Source: JAGLOK01 sp963675575 (GTDB lineage: Bacteria; Bacillota; Clostridia; Christensenellales; UMGS416). From it: a stretch of 64,000 nt of DNA. Within the stretch, counting starts at the first letter, position 1, and the number at the start of each line of letters is the position of its first letter. The position numbers and the translations under genes were made by a program. Of the stretch, positions 50,299 through 59,386 are shown piece by piece. The notes beneath the pieces were generated by a model, which was given only the letters and a program-made list of their open reading frames with translations, ran no database searches and was not told where the DNA came from. The stretch lies in contig OY776378.1 in the NCBI GenBank assembly GCA_963675575.1, positions 1,612,001 through 1,676,000 of the forward strand, given 5' to 3'.

Positions 50299-50315
50299 AC
50301 CGCTGCATTCGCGGT
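50299..50315 (-). terminator. Terminator of the diguanylate cyclase at 50,394
   Basis: ACCGC-TGCATTC-GCGGT with TTTTATTTTT following on the minus strand. Confidence 0.7.
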
Positions 50316-50393
50316 GTAATTCTAACGTCTCGCCCTAAATTCTCACAATACAATAATACCACACGCCAAACTATAAAATTATATAATGAACGG

Positions 50394-51539
50394 TTAGACG
50401 TTTGCGAAAATGCTCACCTTATTGCGCCCCATCTGCTTTGAAAGATAAAGTGCGAAGTCAGCGTTGCCGATTATATTGTCATCAGTGTATTCGGATTGAA
50501 AATCGCTGATTCCGGCAGAAAATGTTATCTTCCCCACCGTGTCGAAAGTATAATGTGCAATCCGCTCTCGGATGCGGTCAATCAGCTTATAAGCGCCGTC
50601 TTTATCGGTGTTGGGTATGAGTATAATAAACTCTTCTCCTCCCCATCTGCCTAAAACGTCGCTTTCCCGAAGGTTGTTTTTCACCACGGAAGAAAACTGC
50701 CTCAATATATCATCGCCAACATTATGTCCGTATTTATCATTAACTTTTTTAAAGTGATCCAAGTCAATCATCGCCACACAAAAATCAAAATCGTACCTCT
50801 TTGCCCGACTTATTAATTCATTTATCTCTTCTAATATCCGTCTCCGGTTATAAATCCCGGTAAGTACATCTATTTCAGAAAGCTCAGTGAGTTTCCTGTT
50901 CATTTCATTAATCTTATTTTCTTTAACAAAAGAATTCCAGCGTATTTTATAGTTTAGCATATTTGATATTCCAATTATAATCAGGAGCAAAAGTATAGTA
51001 AACGCTTCATTCATAAAGTATGTGGGTACCGAAGTATTAAAATATATATAATGTGCAAGGCTAACAAAGCTTACAACTAGCAGAGCATTGAAAAAGTACG
51101 GCCACCTAATGTGTGTTATGGAAACCATAATCGCAACAGTGATAAAAACGGCAAAAGTCGGTATTCCCTCAGCATATAAAACAGTCGTATAATAGCACCC
51201 AAAAGCCAGTATCCCTACATGCATCATAGTTTTAATGGCCGATAACAGCTTTGTATTATGGGTTACCTCAGTCCTTCTTCTAAGGCGCTTCAATACAAAT
51301 GATAAAATTACGCACATGTAAAATATAAATATACGCAATACAATTCTATCATTCGCGAAAAATGCCGCGAAATTCCAGTTCGCAGCTGTGACAAATTCAT
51401 ATATAAACACAAAGAGCTGAAATGCAGCTACCAGCCCCATCATAATTACAAATCTTTTGCTGTTTTCATTTATTAGCTTATTTTGAAATTTGATTTTGGA
51501 TTCTTTTTCATAAGTTGTTAAGTCAACTTCAATCTCCAT
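50394..51539 (-). CDS. Membrane diguanylate cyclase (GGDEF) with I-site
   Basis: A 381-residue protein with about six membrane helices (25-205) and a GGDEF domain: AMIDLDHFKKVNDKYGHNVGDD and RWGGEEF. The I-site RESD precedes the loop. Single gene. Confidence 0.9.
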   Translation of the reverse strand: MEIEVDLTTYEKESKIKFQNKLINENSKRFVIMMGLVAAFQLFVFIYEFVTAANWNFAAFFANDRIVLRIFIFYMCVILSFVLKRLRRRTEVTHNTKLLSAIKTMMHVGILAFGCYYTTVLYAEGIPTFAVFITVAIMVSITHIRWPYFFNALLVVSFVSLAHYIYFNTSVPTYFMNEAFTILLLLIIIGISNMLNYKIRWNSFVKENKINEMNRKLTELSEIDVLTGIYNRRRILEEINELISRAKRYDFDFCVAMIDLDHFKKVNDKYGHNVGDDILRQFSSVVKNNLRESDVLGRWGGEEFIILIPNTDKDGAYKLIDRIRERIAHYTFDTVGKITFSAGISDFQSEYTDDNIIGNADFALYLSKQMGRNKVSIFANV

Positions 51540-51668
51540 TCAGCCATTCTGCCTTTCTAACCTGAATCATAATTAAAAAAGCATTATATCATATAAGGTC
51601 TGTCTTTCGCATAATTATAGAATAATTTTTGGTAAACTTTTAATAAATGTTTTCCATAGTAAAATTAA

Positions 51669-53300
51669 TCAGTGTCCGCCTCCTCGTCCTTTTCCTGTGC
51701 CGTGTTCTTGTACAGGAGTATCGTTGGTGTTTGTAAAGTCCAAATTAAGAGCATTAGCCACAGCTTCCACTATAGAATTACTGGAAAATGTCGCGCCAGA
51801 TACAGCATCAACAGCAACATCCTGTGCATTTAAAATATCATCGATTACCGACATCGCACTCTCAAAATATGGACGGTCATCCACATATGACACCACTTCA
51901 ACGTCAATGATTGCTCCGTCTTTAACCGTCACCTGAACTTCGGTGTCTCCGTTAAATCCGCTTCCTGTGCCGGCGTAAACGCCGTCTGCGATGTCAGCCA
52001 ATGATGTGTTTAGCACTTCAGGAGTCACTTGCACAGCCGGTTGAGGTGTTTGTGTCGTTGTAGGCGCAGCAGTTGCCTGCGCTTTAGCCATGTTCATTCC
52101 CGCTCCTGGCATGCATTGGCTTAGCGCATTTGAAACCGCGTTTATGATAGCGTTGCTGCTATATGTCGCGCCTGTCACAGCGTCCACATCAGTTGATTGC
52201 GACGTAAGGATGTCGTTTATAACACTGATTTTAGCAAAGTTTAAAAACTCCATGTCGTCATCGGTTGATGTCACTTGAACCGAAGCAATATATCCGTTTT
52301 CGACAGTTACTTTGACCGTTGTTTCTCCTCGGTATCCTGCAGCGCTTCCCTTATAAACTCCGTCAATATATTTGCCCGAATCTTCTGTTTGCACAACGAT
52401 GGCCGCAGGTGCTTGCGCCTCTTGTGCATAAGCCACATCAGCAGTAGCTTTGCCTGCGAAATACATCCCCCCGATTATCACGCTCACTGCAACACCGACT
52501 GCCAAAGGCGCCATTTCTTTGCCCGCAAAGCTAACCTGAGCATTTTGTCGCGGGCAGGGTGCAATACACTGGAAGCAGTCTATGCATTCGCCTGACTTTA
52601 TTACATCATGCTTATACATATCTATGCCCATTGCGCAGTTATTCGTACACACTTTGCATGATTTGCACGCGTCGGTCGGCTTTTTGATTTTTAACAGTCT
52701 AAACTTTGATACGATTCCAAATACCGCTCCAAGTGGGCAAAGATATCTGCAAAAGAATCTTTCTATAAAAAATGAGACCGCTACTATCATTGCCAAAAGC
52801 AAGCCGCCGATAGTTAAAAGTCCCGTCATTGACGACCATGCGGAAAGCGAAGTGTACATACCGAATATGTTCCATGGATTCCAGTCGGCGTTAATGGTTA
52901 TCGCGCCAAGTGTCCAAACAAACATCACCAAAAAAACGAGAAGCGCATATTTGACAAGCTTTAATACCTTATCAGCCTGTTCACTTACCTTAATTTTTTT
53001 GACATGTAGTTTATTTGAGATAAACCATACAAAATCGCCAAGTGCTCCAAACGAGCACACAAAACCACAAAATATCCTGCCCATAATAATAGTTACAGGT
53101 ATTACCGCCAATATGATAAGAAGCTGAGGCATAAACGCGGCAAAGCTAAAAACACCCGAGATTAATGCGATGTATACACTCTTTACACTTAAAAAAACAC
53201 TGATAAAAAGACCTGGCATCAATATAAGGCTTGCAATCTGAATTGCCCTTCTTATGATGTTAGTCCAGTTCGTTTTCTTTTTTCTGCTTTTCCTTTCCAC
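51669..53300 (-). CDS. NapH-like membrane ferredoxin with two FMN-binding domains
   Basis: A 543-residue electron-transfer protein. Membrane part with CGFVC and CRYLCPLG motifs (NapH/RdxA-like), then two 4Fe-4S clusters (CKSCKVCTNNC and CIDCFQCIAPC), a further membrane helix, and two exported FMN-binding domains with covalent flavinylation motifs DAVTGATYSS and DAVSGATFSS. The Thr in each motif carries FMN added by ApbE in this family; no apbE is in the window. It would move electrons from the cytosol to flavins outside the membrane. The GTG at 53,300 is chosen because AAAGGAG lies 6 bases ahead; the ATG at 53,330 lacks a site. Confidence 0.87.
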   Translation of the reverse strand: MERKSRKKKTNWTNIIRRAIQIASLILMPGLFISVFLSVKSVYIALISGVFSFAAFMPQLLIILAVIPVTIIMGRIFCGFVCSFGALGDFVWFISNKLHVKKIKVSEQADKVLKLVKYALLVFLVMFVWTLGAITINADWNPWNIFGMYTSLSAWSSMTGLLTIGGLLLAMIVAVSFFIERFFCRYLCPLGAVFGIVSKFRLLKIKKPTDACKSCKVCTNNCAMGIDMYKHDVIKSGECIDCFQCIAPCPRQNAQVSFAGKEMAPLAVGVAVSVIIGGMYFAGKATADVAYAQEAQAPAAIVVQTEDSGKYIDGVYKGSAAGYRGETTVKVTVENGYIASVQVTSTDDDMEFLNFAKISVINDILTSQSTDVDAVTGATYSSNAIINAVSNALSQCMPGAGMNMAKAQATAAPTTTQTPQPAVQVTPEVLNTSLADIADGVYAGTGSGFNGDTEVQVTVKDGAIIDVEVVSYVDDRPYFESAMSVIDDILNAQDVAVDAVSGATFSSNSIVEAVANALNLDFTNTNDTPVQEHGTGKGRGGGH

Positions 53301-53724
53301 TATTAGCTCCTTTATAAAATCTTTAATCATAATGTAAGGTGTGTTTTATTTATAATACTCCACATTCCTTTTATCGCTTCCGGCACAGACACAGCCGTGC
53401 CGAAAGCTTAAAACGGTTTTTTGAACCTAAGTCCTTATCACCGTATTTTTCTTTTAGACTATGCAATATTCTACATCTCGTTTATAAAATGCTTGTCACA
53501 AAATTATGAACTTTTTTGAAACAGCGACTAATCTATTCTTTAGTCTATGGGAAAAACCTTCCTTCCTCACACTTCACCAATACAATAAGGAAAATTTGTT
53601 TATATTTTACTCTTTAAAACTGTAAATAATATGATATAATATATAAATATGTTTTTAGTAAACACGCTTTTTACATTGTGATACAGTTTGCATTATAAAC
53701 AGATTTTATTTTAAGGAGGATATA
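53301..53724. other. Divergent intergenic stretch
   Basis: No gene. A hairpin CGGCAC / GTGCCG around 53,393-53,414 lies upstream of the flavinylated protein, and TATAAT near 53,634 probably serves the diguanylate cyclase at 53,725. No riboswitch recognised. Confidence 0.5.
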
Positions 53725-54858
53725 TTGAACAATATCTCTTTAATTGCGCGTGCTGACTTATTGTTATTTTGTCTAATTCTCGATATTGTAATATTTACTT
53801 ACCTCAAAAAACACTCGAGCAAAGAGAACTACTCTGCCAGACTTTTTGAAAGAATCTTAATTGTAATTGCGGCTTTGACTTTGGCGGAAGCCGTTTCATG
53901 GCTTACCGGTGAGTTTGGAAACAAATCTCAAATCCCCATCCATTATTGGAGCAATTTCTTTTTCCTTGGCTGCGCTGGACTGCCTCCCGCGCTGGCGTTC
54001 AGTTATCTCGATTATAAGATTTTCCACGATGAAGAAAAAAGCAAAAAAAGACTACTTATTTATCTGATACCTGCCTTTATCAATATTTGCTTTGCTATTT
54101 GCAATTTGTTTGACGATGGCTTTTTCTTTTGCGTAAATGAAATGAATCAATACTCAAGAGGCATAGGCATAAATATAGGTGTTGGTATATTGTACATTTT
54201 TTTCATCGCGGTATTAGCTTTCTTTTCAAGAAAGAGACGCATGATAACAGGAAGAACCGTTCAAAGTATACTGCTATTCTTTTTTATTCCGATTATAGGC
54301 TCATTCCTGCAAACTATGGCTTACGGCGTAACTTTGGCAATGCCCTCCTACACTTTGGCCACGTTCATCATCTTCCTGATATTAGAAAAAGACGAAATGG
54401 ACAGGGACGAGCTGACAGATTTATATACCAGAGCAAAAATGAGAAGCAGACTTTCTTTTAAATTAAAATCTTCAGATCCATTTACAGTAATAATGGCGGA
54501 TTTAGACGGCTTTAAAGACATAAATGACACTTACGGTCATGCCGAAGGCGACAAAGTGTTAATAAAAGTGGCCGAAGTACTCAAACAAATTGTAAACGTA
54601 GAGGATATGGTTTGCCGATATGGTGGCGATGAATTCTTAATTTTAGTTGAATTTAATAAAGACATCGCCGAAAAAGTGATTTCCAGAATAGATACAGTTC
54701 TTTCCAAGCACAATCAAAGCGTTGACTATAAAATTAGTATGAGTTATGGCCATGAATTTATCGATAATCCTTCCGAAATAGATTTAGAAGATTTGCTTCA
54801 CCGCATCGATCAAAAGATGTATGATAATAAACAGAGGCGAAAAGCAAACAATCATTAG
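53725..54858 (+). CDS. Membrane diguanylate cyclase (GGDEF), no I-site
   Basis: A 377-residue protein with about eight membrane helices (1-215) and a GGDEF domain: VIMADLDGFKDINDTYGHAEGD and RYGGDEF. The residues before the loop (NVED) do not form RxxD. The start is TTG, supported by AAGGAGG at a good distance. Confidence 0.9.
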   Translation: MNNISLIARADLLLFCLILDIVIFTYLKKHSSKENYSARLFERILIVIAALTLAEAVSWLTGEFGNKSQIPIHYWSNFFFLGCAGLPPALAFSYLDYKIFHDEEKSKKRLLIYLIPAFINICFAICNLFDDGFFFCVNEMNQYSRGIGINIGVGILYIFFIAVLAFFSRKRRMITGRTVQSILLFFFIPIIGSFLQTMAYGVTLAMPSYTLATFIIFLILEKDEMDRDELTDLYTRAKMRSRLSFKLKSSDPFTVIMADLDGFKDINDTYGHAEGDKVLIKVAEVLKQIVNVEDMVCRYGGDEFLILVEFNKDIAEKVISRIDTVLSKHNQSVDYKISMSYGHEFIDNPSEIDLEDLLHRIDQKMYDNKQRRKANNH

Positions 54859-55113
54859 TTTGTTTCAGTATATCGCGTTTCGGTGGAATCTTATAATATT
54901 CGTGTGTTAAAAAGCATAAAGCAGCCTCCTTAGTATTAGCATAAAAATCAGTAGACCCATTCATTTTTGTATAAAAAAACATTTAAACACAGTAGAATTT
55001 CAGCATTTATTTGCCAAAACTATATTTTTACATCAAAAATGCGTTTAAACATATTCAAATTTGTTTATATATCCAAAGTAAGATATATAAGATGGACTCG
55101 AAAGGATAAGGGT

Positions 55114-56544
55114 ATGAAGAAGATTATTATAGCAGTTGTTATGCTTATGCTAATGAGTACGATTTTTGCGGGGTGCACTCCGTCTGAATTCACAAAAGGT
55201 GTGGAAGTCGATGGAGATTACCCATTGGATGTTTTGGAGATTTATCCTGATGCTGTAGTATTTGAAAGCGAAGCGCGCTTTGACAAAGTCAAGCTCTCAC
55301 TGGGCACAAAAGATGATTTGGAAGATATCGTGGAATATTACCGCGACTTTTACGAATATAAAAACATCACTCCTTCGCATGAAAGTCTTGATGATGATGA
55401 GTACAGTGCGCTCTTCACTGTCGATGGCTATGAATTTGAAATAGAAGTCACGGGAGCTGACGGAGAGTATGTAGCGGATTTATTTGAATATGTGATTGAG
55501 ATATCTTCAAAAAAACTTGTAGCAGAAGCCGCCAGCACCAAAGTGGGAGATGAAAATGCAGTCGCTGATGATGATCCTGCTATGAAAAGCGACGATTCCC
55601 CCACCTCTGAAGTAACTGCCCCTCCCACACAAAAGAAAGTGTTGGAAGGCGAAACAGCTATAACCTCAGTCGCCACAGGCGCATGGTATTCATACACCGT
55701 GACCGATGCTGCAGGCAGCGATAAATATGTGGACTATACAATCTATTTCACAGATGGCACTTCCGGCTCATATCACTATTTTGACTATTTGTCCGGCGAA
55801 AAGATTGACAATGAGTTCACATACGAGATAGCAAACGGCGTGCTAGTTATAAATCTTGATAAAAACGTACAGCTTTTATATGACGCATACTATGATAACG
55901 ACCAGCTTCACCTAATAAATCAATATACGGATGAAGCTATGTATATGAAAAACTGGTCCAAGGAAAGCGGCAAAACACCCAATCTTACCCAATTTACCGC
56001 ATACGGATGCTGGGTCACCTATCTTGACGGATTTTCGGAGCCTACTGTATTGGCATTGTGGGAAGGCGGCGCAGGCTATGTTTACAACTGGAACAATGAC
56101 AGCGCCAGCGACAACATCATGTGGAAAGAAAATGGCTCTTCCATGTCATTTGAGGTGGGTGTCACATATGGCGAAGACTTGGAGCTTAGCCACAGAGGAA
56201 ATGTGCTTAAAGCCACTCAGTCGGACGGAGAAGTAATTTATTTCTATAGAGCTACAACAAACATGATTGCCAGCATTTACGAGATAACTCAAACAAACGA
56301 TGGCGATGTAGGCACTTGGAAAGCAACCTTGAGCTTGGACGGAACGGCATCTCACAAGATATCAGGCGGTCGGTTGACTTTCAATTATGACAACTCCAAC
56401 TGGTACATAAACCCCATTGACGGTATGCTTTACGCATTCATCTTTGGCGAATATGCTTCGTTTTATTACTACTATAACGAAACGGAAATGATTTTGCACG
56501 AGCCGACGGAAAGTTTGGACTATACTTTCAGTAAAACACAGTAG
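55114..56544 (+). CDS. Lipoprotein with a YP-D-module N-terminus
   Basis: A 476-residue lipoprotein: signal peptide and lipobox FAGC near residue 20, then a module (EFTKGVEVDGDYPLDVLEIY, LSLGTKDDLEDIVEYYRDFY) that recurs twice in the lipoprotein at 57,427. A Thr/Ser linker leads to a beta-rich C-terminal part (about 200-476) with repeated WxxY-type strands (YFTDGTSGSYHYFDYLSG). The ATG at 55,114 follows AAAGGATAAGG; an upstream ATG at 54,967 would put a hydrophilic extension before the signal peptide. Function unknown. Confidence 0.75.
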   Translation: MKKIIIAVVMLMLMSTIFAGCTPSEFTKGVEVDGDYPLDVLEIYPDAVVFESEARFDKVKLSLGTKDDLEDIVEYYRDFYEYKNITPSHESLDDDEYSALFTVDGYEFEIEVTGADGEYVADLFEYVIEISSKKLVAEAASTKVGDENAVADDDPAMKSDDSPTSEVTAPPTQKKVLEGETAITSVATGAWYSYTVTDAAGSDKYVDYTIYFTDGTSGSYHYFDYLSGEKIDNEFTYEIANGVLVINLDKNVQLLYDAYYDNDQLHLINQYTDEAMYMKNWSKESGKTPNLTQFTAYGCWVTYLDGFSEPTVLALWEGGAGYVYNWNNDSASDNIMWKENGSSMSFEVGVTYGEDLELSHRGNVLKATQSDGEVIYFYRATTNMIASIYEITQTNDGDVGTWKATLSLDGTASHKISGGRLTFNYDNSNWYINPIDGMLYAFIFGEYASFYYYYNETEMILHEPTESLDYTFSKTQ

Positions 56545-56590
56545 CCCAAAAGTGTTTTAAATAAACTAAATAGATTAGCCTTAATACTAT

Positions 56591-56625
56591 AATAAAATCC
56601 ACGGCTATGCGCCGTGGATTTTATT
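56591..56625. terminator. Bidirectional terminator between convergent genes
   Basis: AATAAAATCCACGGC / GCCGTGGATTTTATT, a 15-bp stem with a five-base loop. Confidence 0.9.
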
Positions 56626-56678
56626 GTGTGTAAGTTAATTGTTTTTAATGTCGAGTAAGTATGAGACTAAGATAGCGT

Positions 56679-57206
56679 CTAGTTTTCAGTTTCGTTTTCG
56701 CCTTCTTCTTGCCAATCAATCCCGTCGATATCTTGGTCGTCATCTTCTTCTGATTCGCCTTCTTCTAAAGCATCATCAGCTCCGCTTTCGTCTTCATATT
56801 CGATGCTGTCATTATCCATTTCATCATTTTCTTCTGATTCATCTGCATCTTTATATTCATCTTCTGCATCATCTTTGTCTTCAGCAAGAATACCGCCGGA
56901 AGTAGCGTCCACTTTTACTTCGACTTCAGCGCCATCTAAGGCAAATGCAACTTCATATATAATCTGTCCGTTCTCATCTTCTAATGAAACTCCGACAAAA
57001 ACAGCGCTCGGGTCAACGGACTCCGTAGCAATCAAGATAGCTGTAGTTTCCGTCACAACAACATCAGCTGTTACAGGTTCTTCCTCAGCGTTAATTTTCG
57101 GAACACCTGCTCCCGCGGCGAGCGCCACCGCGGTAAATGCAATGGTTAATGCAAACACCGAAATAATTGAAATCAGAATTTTTTTGTTACCTATTATTTT
57201 TTTCAT
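56679..57206 (-). CDS. PepSY-like exported protein with an acidic tail
   Basis: A 175-residue protein: N-terminal membrane/signal helix (ISIISVFALTIAFTAVALA), one PepSY-like domain (NGQIIYEVAFALDGAEVEVKV, DATSGGIL), and a very acidic C-terminal tail of about 70 residues. PepSY proteins in Bacillota are often controlled by adjacent two-component systems; here a 47-bp element upstream also precedes the response regulator gene at 59,387. AAAAGGAGAAC precedes the ATG at 57,206, favoured over an upstream ATG. Confidence 0.75.
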   Translation of the reverse strand: MKKIIGNKKILISIISVFALTIAFTAVALAAGAGVPKINAEEEPVTADVVVTETTAILIATESVDPSAVFVGVSLEDENGQIIYEVAFALDGAEVEVKVDATSGGILAEDKDDAEDEYKDADESEENDEMDNDSIEYEDESGADDALEEGESEEDDDQDIDGIDWQEEGENETEN

Positions 57207-57251
57207 GTTAGTTCTCCTTTTCTTATTTTTCCTCATTCAAATTATCGCACA

Positions 57252-57298
57252 GCTTTATTAAGTGAAAGTTAAACAGAAATTAAAATAATTTAATGTGC
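57252..57298. promoter_or_regulatory. Candidate operator shared with the two-component operon (copy 1)
   Basis: 47 bases with 44 identities to 59,295-59,341, including 25 identical bases at one end. The core ATTAAA-ATAA-TTTAAT is an inverted repeat. It lies 46-92 bases upstream of the PepSY start. Confidence 0.6.
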
Positions 57299-57306
57299 AA
57301 TAAAAA

Positions 57307-57338
57307 AACAGGATAAGCAATTGCTCGCTAATCCTGTT
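57307..57338 (-). terminator. Terminator of the lipoprotein gene at 57,427
   Basis: AACAGGAT / ATCCTGTT with a partly paired loop and a T7 run on the minus strand. Confidence 0.8.
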
Positions 57339-57426
57339 TAATATTTTACTCAGCTTATTTGTTAAAACCATAATCCGAATGTCTCGCTAATATAATTCCC
57401 CCAACAATTCGATAGTAAAATATCTA

Positions 57427-59193
57427 TCAAGACAAAGTGATTTTTATTACCAATTCTTCTCCAATGTAACCCCAGCTCTCACTATCATATGGTTGGTCCG
57501 TGTATAAATCAAATCCTGTTATCTGATCTATCGTAGCACTTTCCAATTTGTAACAGAATAATCCGTAAGTATATGTGCCGCCGGACAAAGAACTTTCAAG
57601 TGACTCACTAAATGTGTAATCAGATTCGAGCTGTTCTTTTGTATTAGTTACCAAGGTGCTGCCTGGTAAATAAAAGCTAAAGTCGGGAGCGCCTTCTTCT
57701 GCTTCCACCATTGCACCGATTACTATGTAATCATTAACATTGCCGTTATAGTCTTCATATTGGCTGACCAAAGCCACATAGGGCAAGTGCAGGGTAACAG
57801 GGCCGGTTTGATAAACAGCGTCAGGTATTTCATATATTTCAGTGAAGTTCACATTGTCAAAGAACAAATCATTTAGTTTTCCATATACTCTTTCCATATT
57901 CACTTCTCTTGTCAATTGCTGATAATTTGGATTGTCAAACTCAACTGAAAATACAAAGTCCGATCCGACACTATTGTAATCTTTATCTGTCGGGGCATTG
58001 ACAACCCAAGTGAAACCATTGATTTCTGAAGTATTAGTAACATTTAAAGGGAAATAAATAACCCCGTTTTTAATCACTTCACCTATTATATCGCCGTCTA
58101 TATTGTCTGATGAAGACCAGTAATCACTTTGCAGAATCTCTCCCGTATTTAAAATAATATTTCCGTAGCTTGGCGATACCGACAGTGTTTGCCCTTTATT
58201 TGTGTTTTCAATGGTAACATCGAGCATCACGCCATCAGTAATGTCACCATATTTTTCTTCATAATTGTCGTATAAAGTCACCGAGTTTATGGTAAATTTA
58301 ACACCGCCTTGTTCGACAGTTTGATTAATGAAAGCCTCGTATTCTTTAGTATCTCCATTAACTGAATTGTCTCCATTGTCTGTTTGGGTGTAATCAAGAG
58401 CTTCTTCATTCATAATGCCGATACCTATACCGGTATTGTAACCTTCCTCAAGATCTTCAGGGTCATCTGTAAGTGAAATCATAAAACTATAACCCTTCAT
58501 TTTCCCCAGCCAAATGGTCACGCTGTCAGCTGTTGATTCTGAAGTAATATCAGCATCCGCTAAAAAGCCTTCATAGAAATCCGTAACTTTTGCTATGTCA
58601 TCGGTTGTAAACATAATTATATATGTACCGGTCTCATCAGAATTGCTTTTGGTAATTACGCTTCCGGGATATTTACTGAACACGTCAATAGGAAATCCAC
58701 CTACAATATCAGCGTCCATTGCATCCATTTCCTGGCTTTGAGTCTCCGTAACAGTCTCTTCTATGATTTCTTCTTCTTCCTGAGGCGAAATAATAATTTC
58801 AAATTGAGACTCAAAAACTTTTTCTTCAATGTCGCCCTTAGCCTGTGTGATTTCAATTTCAAATGTCAATTCTTCGCCAATTATTATGCCTTCAGCAAAA
58901 TATTTATCGTCCTTCACTTTCTCATCCAACAAAATAAACGCATCTTCATCTTCAAAAAGTTCCTGATAAAAATCAATAACATCCTCTACATCGTCTTCAC
59001 TCCCTGCCCTCAGAGTTATCTCATCTGAATCTTCTTCACAGAAATAAACGATTGCATCGTCATAAATAGGCAACTCTTTGTCAGGGTATCCTCTGTCAAT
59101 TTTCACGCCTTCTTTGTATTCCGCAGGCACGCATCCGCTCAAAAGTGCTACAATCATTAACACCAAAGTTATTTTTTTTATTATATTTTTCAT
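57427..59193 (-). CDS. Lipoprotein with two YP-D modules and a DUF4352-like domain
   Basis: A 588-residue lipoprotein: lipobox LSGC near residue 21. Module 1 (EYKEGVKIDRGYPDKELPIY, RAGSEDDVEDVIDFYQELF) matches the module of the lipoprotein at 55,114; module 2 (GGFPIDVFSKYPGSVITKS, FTTDDIAKVTDFYEGFLAD) is a second, more diverged copy. Residues about 290-400 resemble DUF4352-type beta-sandwich domains (VKFTINSVTLYDNYEE, VMLDVTIENTNKGQ). Divergent from the two-component operon with a shared 193-base gap, so it may be controlled by that system. Confidence 0.75.
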   Translation of the reverse strand: MKNIIKKITLVLMIVALLSGCVPAEYKEGVKIDRGYPDKELPIYDDAIVYFCEEDSDEITLRAGSEDDVEDVIDFYQELFEDEDAFILLDEKVKDDKYFAEGIIIGEELTFEIEITQAKGDIEEKVFESQFEIIISPQEEEEIIEETVTETQSQEMDAMDADIVGGFPIDVFSKYPGSVITKSNSDETGTYIIMFTTDDIAKVTDFYEGFLADADITSESTADSVTIWLGKMKGYSFMISLTDDPEDLEEGYNTGIGIGIMNEEALDYTQTDNGDNSVNGDTKEYEAFINQTVEQGGVKFTINSVTLYDNYEEKYGDITDGVMLDVTIENTNKGQTLSVSPSYGNIILNTGEILQSDYWSSSDNIDGDIIGEVIKNGVIYFPLNVTNTSEINGFTWVVNAPTDKDYNSVGSDFVFSVEFDNPNYQQLTREVNMERVYGKLNDLFFDNVNFTEIYEIPDAVYQTGPVTLHLPYVALVSQYEDYNGNVNDYIVIGAMVEAEEGAPDFSFYLPGSTLVTNTKEQLESDYTFSESLESSLSGGTYTYGLFCYKLESATIDQITGFDLYTDQPYDSESWGYIGEELVIKITLS

Positions 59194-59294
59194 TTTCCTA
59201 CCCCACTTTTTTAAGATATTTAATTTTGATTTATATTAACCATTTACTATATACTAACATGTCCTAATGCACCTTTCAATTAAATTGTTTCGCG

Positions 59295-59341
59295 GCTTTA
59301 TTAAGTGAAAAATAATCAGAAATTAAAATAATTTAATGTGC
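59295..59341. promoter_or_regulatory. Candidate operator shared with the PepSY gene (copy 2)
   Basis: See the first copy at 57,252. It lies 46-92 bases upstream of the response regulator frame and about 100 bases upstream of the divergent lipoprotein. TATAAT at 59,359-59,364 is the likely -10 of the regulator. Confidence 0.6.
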
Positions 59342-59386
59342 GATTAATTAAATACTTGTATAATAGGTATATAAAGCTCAATTGAG

